Source: Alteromonas lipotrueiana (GTDB lineage: Bacteria; Pseudomonadota; Gammaproteobacteria; Enterobacterales; Alteromonadaceae). From it: 64,000 bases of DNA. This document shows, in pieces, positions 37,814 to 47,524 of the stretch. The notes under the pieces were generated by a model. That model ran no database searches and had not been told where the DNA came from. It saw only the letters and a program-made list of their open reading frames with translations. Within the stretch, counting starts at the first letter, position 1, and each line of letters starts with the position of its first letter. Location of the stretch: assembly GCF_019249245.1 (NCBI RefSeq), contig NZ_JAESDK010000001.1, positions 62,001 through 126,000 on the forward strand, written 5' to 3'. Position numbers and translations under genes: made by a program.

Positions 37814-38089
37814 TCAGGCACGTTTAACACGCACCACTTTCATTTGCTCAAAGGCCATACCGGCGATGGTCTCTTCAATGGGGTAATACGTCAGATTGAC
37901 CGTCGCGCCTTGCAGCGACCGGTACTGCTTTTTGCGTTTAAACACAAACGGAACCTCGTAGCCTTGCAACATCAATGTATGGCGCACCCAGTCATCTTCA
38001 TTGCGCTGAACATGTGAGATTACTTTAAGACCTTCAGAATGAATGAGTTGCTGGTGGCGTTTCAGCAATTTATCGGCGTCAGTGACCAT
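37814..38089 (-). CDS. Small hypothetical protein downstream of recJ
   Basis: I do not recognise this 91-residue protein. It is basic and soluble, with no signal peptide or membrane segment. It starts with a helical stretch (DADKLLKRHQQLIHSEG), then has predicted strands around VRHTLMLQGYEVPFVFKRKKQYRSL and NLTYYPIEET. I chose the ATG at 38089, preceded by a GAGCTGG sequence; it lies 11 bases inside recJ. Coupling to recJ and the closeness of recO suggest, but do not show, a role near DNA repair. Confidence 0.75.
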   Translation of the reverse strand: MVTDADKLLKRHQQLIHSEGLKVISHVQRNEDDWVRHTLMLQGYEVPFVFKRKKQYRSLQGATVNLTYYPIEETIAGMAFEQMKVVRVKRA

Positions 38090-39806
38090 GTGGTGCCAGC
38101 TCCTGCACAATCAACTGCACGGTTTCTTTACCTCTGAATACATTCACGTCTAACTGATACGCCAGCTGAACATGGGTAATACTGGTGTCAGGCCAAATGT
38201 TGGTATCCACATTAAAGGCGATGGCATCAACTTCTTGCTGATCGCCGGTTTTTAATACCAGCTTAAGGTGCTGCTGTTTTAACAGACGCTGATGGGCAAT
38301 CTCAAACACGCCATCAAATAACGGCGCTTCAAAACCCTGACCAAACGGCACCGCCTGTTTAAGTAACCTTGCCAGCGGCAATGTCAAATCTTCAGGCGCA
38401 AGCTCGCCGTCACTCATAATAGTGTGTAGCGAATCGATATTTTGCAGGTGGCGGGTAACAACTTGCATAAACAGGGTTTCAAATTCTGGCAGTGAGGCCA
38501 CCGGCAGAGATAAACCCGCCGCCATAGCATGACCACCGAACTTGGGGATTAACCCCGGCTTTTGTGAATTAACCTCTTCAAGCACATCGCGAATATGCAC
38601 GCCAGGCACAGACCGGGCTGACCCCTTTATTTCTTCGTCATCCTGATGAGCAAAAGCAATAGCCGGACATTTGTATTTTTCTTTCATGCGTCCGGCCACT
38701 ATGCCAATCACGCCCTGATGAAAATCAGCATTGTATAACACCAACGCCGGTGGCATTTGTTGTTGCTCAACCGTTAGGCTGGCAATCACTTTTTCAGCCT
38801 CGGCTTTCATATCGCCTTCAATGGTTTTGCGCTGCTGATTAAGCTGGTCAAGCTCACTAGCTAAAAACCGTGCCTGCATTGCGTCTTCACACAATAGGCA
38901 TTCAATGCCCAACGCCATATCATCAAGCCGACCGGCGGCATTTAACCGGGGACCCACCACAAAGCCCAGGTCAGTTGCGCTAACATGCTGCAACGTTTTG
39001 TTTGCCACCTCAAATAAAGCCCGTATACCAGGGCGGCATTTTCCGGCCCGAATACGCTGTAGCCCCTGATACACCAAAATACGATTGTTTTTGTCCAGCG
39101 CCACCACATCGGCCACTGTACCCACAGCCACAATATCCAATAAATTAGCCAGGTTCGGTACGGCGATTTGTTGTTTTTCAAACCATTTGTCGGCCTGTAA
39201 ACGCGCCCGAATGGCCAGCATCAGATAAAACGCCACGCCCACACCCGCCAGATTTTTTGATAAAAACTCACAGCCAGGTTGGTTAGGGTTTACTATCGCA
39301 TCGGCATCAGGTAACTCAGAACCTGGAAGATGATGATCGGTAATAATCACCGTCGCTCCGCGTGCTTTTGCCCGCGCAACACCCGGCAAGCACGCAATAC
39401 CATTGTCAACGGTAACAATGACTTCGGCGCCTTCATCACAGGCTACATCGACAATTTGTTCGCTAAGGCCATAACCAAAATCGAACCGGTTAGGTACCAA
39501 ATACGAAATGTGCTGCAAACCCATCTGTTTTAAGGCCAGCATACACACGGCCGTACTGGTGGCGCCGTCGGCGTCAAAGTCGCCTACTATAACCACCTTT
39601 TGATCAGTATAAATAGCCTTGCATAGCAGCTGCGCGGCCAGCTCTGTTCCGGTTAGCTCAGCATAATGCTGTAATGCCTGGGCTTTTATTTCAAGCTCGT
39701 CAAGGCTGGCAATAGCCCGTCCACGATAAACCCGGTCTAATATGGGGTGCAAAGTATGGCACAGCGGCTCTGAGCTCACTGTGCGCCGCACAATCGGCAA
39801 TTCCAT
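38079..39806 (-). CDS. recJ: Single-strand-specific 5'-3' exonuclease RecJ
   Basis: RecJ degrades single-stranded DNA 5' to 3' in RecF-pathway recombination and mismatch repair. The 575-residue protein is a DHH/DHHA1 phosphoesterase with metal-binding motifs GDFDADGATSTAV, VTVDNGI and the DHH in ITDHHLPG; the DHHA1 domain has GGHAMAAG. The ATG at 39806 has AAGGTG upstream; a GTG at 39818 is the alternative. It follows dsbC, as in Escherichia coli. Confidence 0.96.
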   Translation of the reverse strand: MELPIVRRTVSSEPLCHTLHPILDRVYRGRAIASLDELEIKAQALQHYAELTGTELAAQLLCKAIYTDQKVVIVGDFDADGATSTAVCMLALKQMGLQHISYLVPNRFDFGYGLSEQIVDVACDEGAEVIVTVDNGIACLPGVARAKARGATVIITDHHLPGSELPDADAIVNPNQPGCEFLSKNLAGVGVAFYLMLAIRARLQADKWFEKQQIAVPNLANLLDIVAVGTVADVVALDKNNRILVYQGLQRIRAGKCRPGIRALFEVANKTLQHVSATDLGFVVGPRLNAAGRLDDMALGIECLLCEDAMQARFLASELDQLNQQRKTIEGDMKAEAEKVIASLTVEQQQMPPALVLYNADFHQGVIGIVAGRMKEKYKCPAIAFAHQDDEEIKGSARSVPGVHIRDVLEEVNSQKPGLIPKFGGHAMAAGLSLPVASLPEFETLFMQVVTRHLQNIDSLHTIMSDGELAPEDLTLPLARLLKQAVPFGQGFEAPLFDGVFEIAHQRLLKQQHLKLVLKTGDQQEVDAIAFNVDTNIWPDTSITHVQLAYQLDVNVFRGKETVQLIVQELAPHGH

Positions 39807-39914
39807 AAAAAATGTCACCTTGATGTAGCAGGAATAAACAGCGTTTAATAACAGGGGTCACAACACACTTGTAGTCTGTTTGACTTAGCCTTTAAACCAT
39901 GGCTTAAGCTTTGT

Positions 39915-40631
39915 TTAGCTGGCGTTATCAAGCGCCTGCGCCAGTACACCTGCAGGTTGATAACCTGGTATCAAAGTGCCATCGCTTAAAATGATATTTG
40001 GGGTCCCACTTACGCCTACCGACTGACCAAATTTAAATTGCTCAGCCACTTTGTTCTCACAGGTTTTTGACTCAATACTTTTATCTTGCTTAGCCGCCGT
40101 TAATGCTTTTTGTGGATCGCTGGCACACCATATCGATACCATCTCGTCGTACACTGGTGACTGTAAACCAGCGCGGGGAAACGCCAGATAATTTACCGTA
40201 ATACCCAATGCATTTAGCTGGTCTATCTCTTTATGCATTTTGCGGCAATACCCACAGGTAATATCGGTAAATACTGTGATCACATGCTCTTCGTTTTTTG
40301 CTTTAAACTGAATCGCAGAGTCGGCAAATTTATCTGCGCCTTTTAAGCGCATGTCAGACAACGCGTTTTCGGTCACATTGGCCATATCGTTGTTCATATC
40401 AAAGATTCGCGCCTGCATGAAATAGCGAGCATCTTCGGTTACATAGAACAGTCCACGGTCGGACGAAACCTGCAGCAGCCCCGGAACCTGAGCATCGCTA
40501 ATGGTTTCAACGGTAAGACCTAACTGGTTTTCCAGTTTGTTTTTTACCTTATCGGTACTTTGGGCCTGTAAAGCCCAGGAGCTCAGTAGCAACGAACTTA
40601 AGGTTAATAGTTTTATAGCTGGTTTAAACAC
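39915..40631 (-). CDS. dsbC: Thiol:disulfide interchange protein DsbC
   Basis: DsbC is the periplasmic disulfide isomerase that repairs wrong disulfides. The 238-residue precursor has a signal peptide (about 1-23), an N-terminal dimerisation domain (about 25-85), and a thioredoxin-like domain with the active site CGYC at residues 126-129 and a cis-Pro in VSGTPNI. It lies between xerD and recJ. LptD, made nearby, needs such an isomerase for its non-consecutive disulfides. Confidence 0.96.
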   Translation of the reverse strand: MFKPAIKLLTLSSLLLSSWALQAQSTDKVKNKLENQLGLTVETISDAQVPGLLQVSSDRGLFYVTEDARYFMQARIFDMNNDMANVTENALSDMRLKGADKFADSAIQFKAKNEEHVITVFTDITCGYCRKMHKEIDQLNALGITVNYLAFPRAGLQSPVYDEMVSIWCASDPQKALTAAKQDKSIESKTCENKVAEQFKFGQSVGVSGTPNIILSDGTLIPGYQPAGVLAQALDNAS

Positions 40632-40806
40632 ATAGACTCCTTAAAAGATCTGGTACAGCAACAGACCGGTTTCACCTGCACTTAGTTGCATTAACGTTGA
40701 ATATACTAACACAATCAGGGTTGGCACAAACCAGGCTATTGTCGTGAATTATTGTAGCAAGTCAGCGAAGCAAACGATTGTCGGCGAAGCTGGTTACGGT
40801 TTACTT

Positions 40807-41721
40807 CTAGCCTCTGGGATGATGCTCGGCAATCAGTGTCTGTAAACGCTCGGTGGCTACATGTGTATAAATTTGAGTGGTCGACAGGTCGCTATGACCC
40901 AATAACATTTGCACTACCCGCAAGTCAGCGCCATGATTAAGTAAATGGGTGGCAAAGGCGTGGCGCAGAGTGTGCGGTGACAAAGGCTGTTGAATATTAG
41001 CCCTGATGGCATACTGTTTTATGCGATGCCAGAAAGTTTGTCGGGTCATTTGTCGTGAACGAGAACTGACAAACATTATGTCGCTTTGACTTTTTAGCAG
41101 CTGGGGGCGTGCGGTACTCATATAAATATGAATCCAGTCGATGGCTTCTTCACCTAAGGGGACCAAGCGCTCTTTGTCGCCCTTACCGGTCACCCGCACT
41201 ACACCTTGCTGAACATTAATCTGTTCTAGGCGTAGCCCCACCAATTCACTGACCCGCAGGCCCGTGGCATACAGCACTTCCAGCATGCATCGATCGCGAC
41301 ACTCAATAGGTTCGTCTATATCAGGGGCAGCCAATAAGGCGTCAACCTGCTGCTCGCTTAAAGTGACCGGTAAGCTTTTGGGTGTTTTTGGGTTGGTTAA
41401 TACCGACACCGGGTTGTCGTTGCGCTTGTGCAGGCTAATTAAATACACATAAAAAGCCCGCATTGCACTCATCGCGCGTTGAGTACTGCGGGTGGATAAC
41501 CCCTGCTCATGCCGGTAAGTCAGGTAGGCTAAAATATCCTCGGTTTGCAAAACGCCAATATCAGGCTGATTTTGCCCGGCACAAAACACCGCTAACTTTG
41601 TCAAATCGGTGCGATAGCTTTGCTGGGTATGTTCACTGAGTCCTTTCTCCAGCCACAACATTTCAATAAATTGGTTGATATGACTCAGGCTTGCCGCCGG
41701 CACTTCGGCTTTTTTGTTCAC
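40807..41721 (-). CDS. xerD: Tyrosine recombinase XerD
   Basis: XerD, with XerC, resolves chromosome dimers at dif. The 304-residue protein has an N-terminal SAM-like DNA-binding domain (about 12-95) and the catalytic set Arg156 (GLRVSEL), Lys180, His250 and Arg253 (HTLRHAF), His276 and the nucleophile Tyr285 (TTQIYTHV). It starts one base before the djlA stop region and is followed by dsbC and recJ, the conserved housekeeping setting. It is therefore not a mobile integrase. Confidence 0.96.
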   Translation of the reverse strand: MNKKAEVPAASLSHINQFIEMLWLEKGLSEHTQQSYRTDLTKLAVFCAGQNQPDIGVLQTEDILAYLTYRHEQGLSTRSTQRAMSAMRAFYVYLISLHKRNDNPVSVLTNPKTPKSLPVTLSEQQVDALLAAPDIDEPIECRDRCMLEVLYATGLRVSELVGLRLEQINVQQGVVRVTGKGDKERLVPLGEEAIDWIHIYMSTARPQLLKSQSDIMFVSSRSRQMTRQTFWHRIKQYAIRANIQQPLSPHTLRHAFATHLLNHGADLRVVQMLLGHSDLSTTQIYTHVATERLQTLIAEHHPRG

Positions 41722-42555
41722 CTAAAACCCTCGGCGCTCTTTAATTAATTCATAGGCGGCTTGTATGTCCTGCGTCTTGTTTTTCGCCATTTCCAGAGCT
41801 TGTTTAGGCAGGCCTTTTGAAGCCAGTTTGTCAGGATGATGTTCGGCCATACGTTTACGATAAGCGCGCTTAATGGTTTTTTCATCGTCGGTATCACTGA
41901 CACCCAAAATCTGGTTGGCATCGGCCAGGGTCTGGGTTTGACTGTAGGTGCTTTGACTGCCCTGTTGCTGTTGTTGTCCTCGTTGGCGAAAACGCAGCTC
42001 AGCATCGTAAGCCGCCAAAAGAAAGTCGAGATCTTTGCGTTTAAAACCCAGCGCTTTTGCCACTTTCTCCAATACTTTTAATTCGCCGTGAGTAACTTTG
42101 CCGTCAGCAAACGCGGCCTGAATAAGAATCTCCAGAAACACCTGTAAGGTATCGCGGCGTCCGTGGCAATTTTCATAAAGACTGGACAGGGTATCGGCAA
42201 TTGGGTAATCAGGGGCTTTACCTTCACGAAACGCATCCTGCGCTTCTTTTCGGGCTTCTCCCTGCAACTGCATATCATCCATAAGCATATTGGCGATTTG
42301 GATTTCACGGGGAGTCACCTGACCATCAGATTTAGCCAGATGCCCGAGCGAGGCAAATAAGCTATGAAAAAAGATCGCTTGTTGTTTCAGTGCTGACTGG
42401 TCGGTAAAAAAGCGGCCGAATCCGCCGAGCTTGTTGAAATCCTGACTGTAAGCCCGGTCAAACAAGTGTCCGACGATAAGCCCCAAAATAGCGCCAGGTA
42501 TTTTTAAAAACATGAAGCCGAAAACTAACCCCAGTACTTTGCCCCAAAATGGCAT
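41722..42555 (-). CDS. djlA: DnaJ-like membrane co-chaperone DjlA
   Basis: DjlA is a membrane-anchored DnaK co-chaperone linked to envelope stress signalling. The 277-residue protein has a Gly-rich N-terminal membrane helix (KVLGLVFGFMFLKIPGAILGLIVG), a central TerB-like helical domain (about 50-180), a Gln-rich linker, and a C-terminal J-domain with HPD in EHHPDKL. The ATG at 42555 follows AGGGGGA; an in-frame start at 42579 is less likely. It is divergent from lptD, as is common. Confidence 0.94.
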   Translation of the reverse strand: MPFWGKVLGLVFGFMFLKIPGAILGLIVGHLFDRAYSQDFNKLGGFGRFFTDQSALKQQAIFFHSLFASLGHLAKSDGQVTPREIQIANMLMDDMQLQGEARKEAQDAFREGKAPDYPIADTLSSLYENCHGRRDTLQVFLEILIQAAFADGKVTHGELKVLEKVAKALGFKRKDLDFLLAAYDAELRFRQRGQQQQQGSQSTYSQTQTLADANQILGVSDTDDEKTIKRAYRKRMAEHHPDKLASKGLPKQALEMAKNKTQDIQAAYELIKERRGF

Positions 42556-42574
42556 TACCAATATCCCCCTTGTA

Positions 42575-42596
42575 TGCAATGACGTGGGTCATTGCA
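42575..42596. promoter_or_regulatory. Perfect inverted repeat just upstream of djlA
   Basis: TGCAATGAC-N4-GTCATTGCA has perfect 9-base arms. It ends 20 bases before the djlA start codon, beside the ribosome site at about 42563-42570. It could be an operator, or a hairpin in the mRNA leader that affects ribosome access. The rest of 42597-42932 holds the lptD promoter region but no other gene. Confidence 0.6.
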
Positions 42597-42932
42597 AATC
42601 GTTAGCTATATGTGAAGTTTGCAGTATATAGGTTATAAACCCTGCCGTAGGTTCCACAGTCATAAATCACTTAGTTTACCCAGGCCACAAATGGTTCATC
42701 AATAACGCTGAATATGCCTGTAATAATGCAATTCCTAAAGCTTTTTTGCACTTGGTGGTTGGTTATTGATACCAAAGTGCTTAGAATTAGTAAGTATTTA
42801 CGTACGTTAGCCAGGAACGCAAACGATCAATTTCGTAATGGACGGCATTTGGGCGCATTAGTTTTTGCAAAATGTTATTTTGTACAGCTGACGCCTTTCA
42901 GACAGTATCACTTACAGGCCATTCACCCCCGC

Positions 42933-45182
42933 ATGAAAAAGACCTGCGCATCACTTTTGTTGTTTTCTCTGGGCTGGCAGCCAGTTCAGGGACAAACTCG
43001 TTCGACTAATGCTGAGCCACAAAATGCTTCAGACACGGCGTTGCTGTGTCCGACTTCGCCTGTTCAGTTTTCATCAAAACAATTGATGTCGCCAGGCGAG
43101 GTGAAGGTTGAAGCTGACTCTACCGAAATTTTGTCTCAGCGGGTGGCTCACTTTCGCGGTAATGTAGGTATTACCTCAGATGCGGCGATTATTCAGGCTG
43201 ACGAGGCTCAGGTAAAAAACAATGGACGGCAGTTAGAGGCGTCGGGCAATGTGCAATATCAGGATGCCCAATTGCAGGTAAACAGCGATGAAGTCTTACT
43301 GGACTCGGTTAGCGAAACGCTGAATATGTCTAATACTAACTATCAGCTAAACGGCTCTAACGGCCGGGGTACCGCCCAGGAAATTGACCTGACATCAAGC
43401 GACGGTTTAATCCTGTCCGATGTAAGTTTTACTACTTGTCCAATACAAAGTCGTGACTGGATGATTAAAGCGTCAGAAATTTCGATTGAACGCGGTTCGT
43501 TATGGGGCCAGGCCAAAAACACGCGGTTTTATGTAGGCGATGTTCCGGTATTTTATTTACCTTATTTTGCGTTTCCGGTCAGTGACCAGCGGCAAACGGG
43601 CTTATTGTTTCCTGAAATTTCAAGCTCCTCAAATACCGGTATCGATATTGAACAACCTTTTTACTGGAACATGGCGCCTAACTACGACATGACGTTGTCG
43701 CCCCGCCTGATGACCGACAGAGGCGTGCAGCTGAAAACCCAGTTTCGCCATCTAAGCGAACAAGGCTACAGCATGGTCGATGTTGAATACCTGCCTTCTG
43801 ACCAAGACACCACCAATGAAGATGACCGTTATTTTTACCGAATTACCCATGACGGGTATTTAAACGAGAACTGGACAGTGGGGCTCGATTTAAATGGTCT
43901 CAGCGATGATAACTATTTTGTCGATTTGGGTTCAGAATACTATAACCGGGCCGACACGCACCTTGCCCGTACCGTTGGCCTGAATTATTATACGCCCGAT
44001 ATGCTGCTTGACATTCACCTGCGCGACTTTGAAACCATTGGGGTGCAAAGCGGCTCTTACCGTACCCTGCCCGAAGCACGATTACGTATCAGTAAACCAT
44101 TTGCCCGTTATTTTGAGCTCTCACTAGACTCTGAAATTGCCTATTTTGACAATACCGATGAGTCTGCTCCTACTGCTATGCGATTTCATGTTGCCCCCAC
44201 CCTGGCCTTGCCCTACCAGCGCAACTGGGGAGAGCTTACCGCTGAAGCCACTTTGTTGAATACGTATTATCGGCAAAGCAATATTGAAGATACCGAGTTA
44301 AGCAGCGAGGTTAACCGTACCCTGGGACAAGGGCGTCTATATGGCACCTTGTATTTTGAGCGCGACGGCGGCTGGTTAAGTGATACCGGCACCACAACCT
44401 TAGAACCGAAAGTGCAATACCTGTATACTTCTTACGAAGATCAGAGCGATATTGGTATATATGATACTACGGTGCTGCTGACCGATATGGAAAGCATCTT
44501 CAGAGGCCGTGAATTTATTGGTTTGGATCGCATCAACGACAATAACCAAATTACCATTGGTGCCACCTCCCGAATTTTAGATGATGCACATCGGGAACAA
44601 TTTGCCCTGAGTCTGGGTCAGATATTCTACCTTGGCAATAACCAGGTCGAATCACCCACCCAGAATCGGGATCGATCTGCGTTGGCAGCCGAGCTAGACT
44701 GGCGCATTACTGATCGGTGGTATTTTCATTCAGATGTGCAAATAATAACGCAAACGAATGAAGTTGAGCGCAGTAGCCATTCGCTTGAGTACCGGCGAGA
44801 TGCAGAAAGCCTGGTACAGGTGAGTCATCGTTACGTCCGCGAACTTAGCGGCGAAACTATTGACCAGGTAGGTCTGTCGGCAAGTTGGCCCATTAACCAG
44901 AATTGGCACTGGGTGGGACGTACCTACCGCGACTTAGAAAGAAATCGCAGTATCGAATCTTATTTTGGTTTACAGTACGAATCCTGTTGTTGGGCGATAC
45001 AGCTCGTAGCTCAGCGTCAACTAAGCAATCGATTTGCAGACGATGGACAACAATCGACCGACGAATACGATTCTGGATTTGGTTTGCAGTTTATATTTAA
45101 GGGTTTAGGCTCGTCCAAGTCTAGCCGACGCATGCTTGAAGATGGCATGTTTGGCTATCGGCAACCTTATAACCTGAATTAA
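42933..45182 (+). CDS. lptD: LPS-assembly outer-membrane protein LptD
   Basis: LptD with LptE inserts LPS into the outer leaflet. From the ATG at 42933 it has 749 residues: a signal peptide (about 1-20, MKKTCASLLLFSLGW), a periplasmic OstA-like jellyroll (about 50-200), and a 26-strand barrel. The four cysteines that form the two functional disulfides are present: Cys39, Cys169, Cys685 and Cys686. An open extension back to 42714 is not coding, since the signal peptide begins at 42933. It heads the lptD-surA-pdxA-rsmA-apaG-apaH run. Confidence 0.96.
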   Translation: MKKTCASLLLFSLGWQPVQGQTRSTNAEPQNASDTALLCPTSPVQFSSKQLMSPGEVKVEADSTEILSQRVAHFRGNVGITSDAAIIQADEAQVKNNGRQLEASGNVQYQDAQLQVNSDEVLLDSVSETLNMSNTNYQLNGSNGRGTAQEIDLTSSDGLILSDVSFTTCPIQSRDWMIKASEISIERGSLWGQAKNTRFYVGDVPVFYLPYFAFPVSDQRQTGLLFPEISSSSNTGIDIEQPFYWNMAPNYDMTLSPRLMTDRGVQLKTQFRHLSEQGYSMVDVEYLPSDQDTTNEDDRYFYRITHDGYLNENWTVGLDLNGLSDDNYFVDLGSEYYNRADTHLARTVGLNYYTPDMLLDIHLRDFETIGVQSGSYRTLPEARLRISKPFARYFELSLDSEIAYFDNTDESAPTAMRFHVAPTLALPYQRNWGELTAEATLLNTYYRQSNIEDTELSSEVNRTLGQGRLYGTLYFERDGGWLSDTGTTTLEPKVQYLYTSYEDQSDIGIYDTTVLLTDMESIFRGREFIGLDRINDNNQITIGATSRILDDAHREQFALSLGQIFYLGNNQVESPTQNRDRSALAAELDWRITDRWYFHSDVQIITQTNEVERSSHSLEYRRDAESLVQVSHRYVRELSGETIDQVGLSASWPINQNWHWVGRTYRDLERNRSIESYFGLQYESCCWAIQLVAQRQLSNRFADDGQQSTDEYDSGFGLQFIFKGLGSSKSSRRMLEDGMFGYRQPYNLN

Positions 45183-45241
45183 TTTACCATGCTACATGCC
45201 GATTAAGGGTGTAGTGATACAAACGACAATAAAGAGTGATT

Positions 45242-46519
45242 ATGAAGTTCATTATTCGGGCTATGTATTTAACTGCCCTACTGACATTTTCTAGTTTGGC
45301 TCAGCAGGTTTCACTGGATCGCGTAGCGGTTATTGTGGATCAGGGCGTAATTTTAGAAAGCGAAATTGAGGCGCTGGTAACAGAGGTAAAACGCAATGCG
45401 CAGAACGAGGAGCAAACTCTCCCGGCTGACCGTGTGTTACGTACCCAGGCAATTGAGCGTTTAATTCTTAAAAGCCTGCAAATGCAAATGGCAGAGCGCA
45501 TGGGGATTCAGGTAAGCGACCCTCAGCTAGAGCAGACCATAGGCAACATTGCTCAGGGTCAGGGTATTGGTATGGATCAGCTTCGCGCCGAGCTTAATAA
45601 AGAAGGCATTAGCTACGACGATTATCGTGAAGATGTACGCGAAGAATTAATTGTAGGTGAAGTTCGCCGGGCAAATGTTCGTCGTCGTATTTACATTACC
45701 CCTCAGGAAATTAACTCATTAGTGGAGTTGATGGATGAACAAGGCGCCGAGCAAGCTGAATATCAGCTTGGTCATATATTAATAGGCCTTCCGTCTGAAC
45801 CGTCTGAAGAAGTGATTGAAGATGCACGTTCTCGGGCCGAGAAAGTACTGGATTTACTCAATAACGGCTCCGATTTTGCCCGTATTGCAATTACCTCATC
45901 TTCAGGCTCTGAAGCCCTGGAAGGCGGTAATATGGGCTGGCTGAATATTAATTCTATGCCCACGCTGTTTGCTGAAGCGGTTCAGGGCAAAGAAACTGGC
46001 GAGCTTATCGGTCCTATTCGAAGTGGTGCCGGCTTTCATATTCTGAAAATCAAAGACACCCGCGGTATTGAAAAAGTTACGGTAGAAGAAGTCAATGCCC
46101 GGCATATATTGATTAAACCTTCGATTATTCTTAGTGAAGAAAAAGCCAAACAAATGCTGAGTAATTTTCGGCAGCAGGTAATTGACGGCGACGCGGAGTT
46201 TTCGGCCCTGGCAAAAGAACATTCAGACGATCCGGGTTCTGCTTTAAAAGGTGGTAAACTTGGCTGGGCAGATCCTAATATGTACGTTCCGGCCTTTAAA
46301 GAAGCCCTGGCCAATCTTGAACCAGGCGAGTACAGCAAACCCATTCGTTCTACCCACGGCTGGCATTTAATTCAGCTTGAAGACCGTCGTTTAGACGATG
46401 CCACTGACAAGCGTAAGGAAGATAAAGCCTCACAACTTATTTACAGCCGTAAATTCAAAGAAGAAGCAGAAGCCTGGATTCGTGAAATGCGCGATGCTGC
46501 CTACATTGAAGTTTTGTAG
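45242..46519 (+). CDS. surA: Periplasmic chaperone and peptidyl-prolyl isomerase SurA
   Basis: SurA escorts unfolded outer-membrane proteins, including LptD, to the Bam complex. The 425-residue precursor has a signal peptide (about 1-20, ending SSLAQ), an N-terminal chaperone domain, and two parvulin domains (about 170-270 and 280-380, each with a GG-MGW or GGKLGW-type motif and a GxHIxK or GWHLIQ end). The ATG at 45242 is preferred to a GTG six bases upstream. It follows lptD by 59 bases. Confidence 0.96.
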   Translation: MKFIIRAMYLTALLTFSSLAQQVSLDRVAVIVDQGVILESEIEALVTEVKRNAQNEEQTLPADRVLRTQAIERLILKSLQMQMAERMGIQVSDPQLEQTIGNIAQGQGIGMDQLRAELNKEGISYDDYREDVREELIVGEVRRANVRRRIYITPQEINSLVELMDEQGAEQAEYQLGHILIGLPSEPSEEVIEDARSRAEKVLDLLNNGSDFARIAITSSSGSEALEGGNMGWLNINSMPTLFAEAVQGKETGELIGPIRSGAGFHILKIKDTRGIEKVTVEEVNARHILIKPSIILSEEKAKQMLSNFRQQVIDGDAEFSALAKEHSDDPGSALKGGKLGWADPNMYVPAFKEALANLEPGEYSKPIRSTHGWHLIQLEDRRLDDATDKRKEDKASQLIYSRKFKEEAEAWIREMRDAAYIEVL

Positions 46520-46540
46520 GTAAGGCCCCATTAAGAGTTG

Positions 46541-47524
46541 ATGATTATTCAAAAAATAGCAGTAACTCCCGGCGAACCTGCCGGGATCGGACCCGATCTT
46601 ATCATTCAGTTAGCCCAGCAACGCTGGCCTATACAACTGGTGGCATTTGCTGATACCCAAATGTTGCACGAACGCGCGCAGCTTCTTGGCTTGCCACTAA
46701 CACTAACTGCTCACACCGGCGATATAACCCGCGCCCCCGAGCCCGGTGAGTTATTTATACGCCAGGTTGATATTGAAGCACCTGTTGTGCCCGGTCAATT
46801 AAACTCGGCGAATGGGCGCTATGTGGTCGAAACTCTGCGTCAGGCATGTGATGCCAATATGCATGAGGGTTTTGAGGCGGTGGTCACAGGCCCGGTGCAC
46901 AAAGGAATTATTAACGAAGCCGGGGTCTCTTTTTCCGGGCATACCGAATATTTTGCTTACCAGTCAAATACCCTTGATGTCGTTATGCTGCTGTCTACCG
47001 AAGGCCTTAATGTGGCGCTGGCTACCACCCACATTCCTTTAGAGTATGTATCAAAAGCCATTACCGCCGAGCGCCTTAACCGGGTTATCCGAATTATCGA
47101 TACCGATTTAAAAGAAAAATTCGGGCTTGCTGAACCTCATATTTATGTGTGTGGGTTAAATCCTCATGCAGGCGAAGATGGCCATATTGGGCGCGAAGAA
47201 ATCGAAACCATGATTCCGGCGTTACAAGGCCTACGTGCTGAAGGCATCAAGCTTACTGGCCCATTACCGGCTGATACAATCTTTCAGCCAAAATATTTAG
47301 AAGATGCCGATGTGGTACTAGCCATGTATCACGACCAGGGTCTTCCCGTACTTAAATTTAAAGGCTTCGGCGCCGCTGTGAATATAACTCTGGGGTTGCC
47401 ATTTATCCGCACTTCAGTTGATCACGGCACTGCGGTAGATTTGGCTGGCACTGGCCAGGCAGACACCGGCAGTTTTCAAAAGGCGTTAGAAAAAGCCATA
47501 GAACTTGCGAACAGCCACCTATGA
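46541..47524 (+). CDS. pdxA: 4-hydroxythreonine-4-phosphate dehydrogenase PdxA
   Basis: PdxA oxidises 4-phosphohydroxy-threonine with NAD to give the substrate of PdxJ in vitamin B6 synthesis. The 327-residue protein has [12 protein letters not shown] at the N-terminus, [13 protein letters not shown] and [10 protein letters not shown], and the metal and phosphate motifs [15 protein letters not shown] and RTSVDHGTA. The ATG at 46541 is chosen over the TTG just before it. The last bases overlap rsmA. Confidence 0.97.
   Translation: MIIQKIAVTPGEPAGIGPDLIIQLAQQRWPIQLVAFADTQMLHERAQLLGLPLTLTAHTGDITRAPEPGELFIRQVDIEAPVVPGQLNSANGRYVVETLRQACDANMHEGFEAVVTGPVHKGIINEAGVSFSGHTEYFAYQSNTLDVVMLLSTEGLNVALATTHIPLEYVSKAITAERLNRVIRIIDTDLKEKFGLAEPHIYVCGLNPHAGEDGHIGREEIETMIPALQGLRAEGIKLTGPLPADTIFQPKYLEDADVVLAMYHDQGLPVLKFKGFGAAVNITLGLPFIRTSVDHGTAVDLAGTGQADTGSFQKALEKAIELANSHL

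Noticed and set aside
40807-41721. The tyrosine recombinase as a sign of a mobile island
   Set aside because: Its neighbours dsbC and recJ and its sequence identify it as the housekeeping XerD.
42714-42932. N-terminal extension of lptD
   Set aside because: The signal peptide of LptD starts at 42933, and the extension has no family match or ribosome site.
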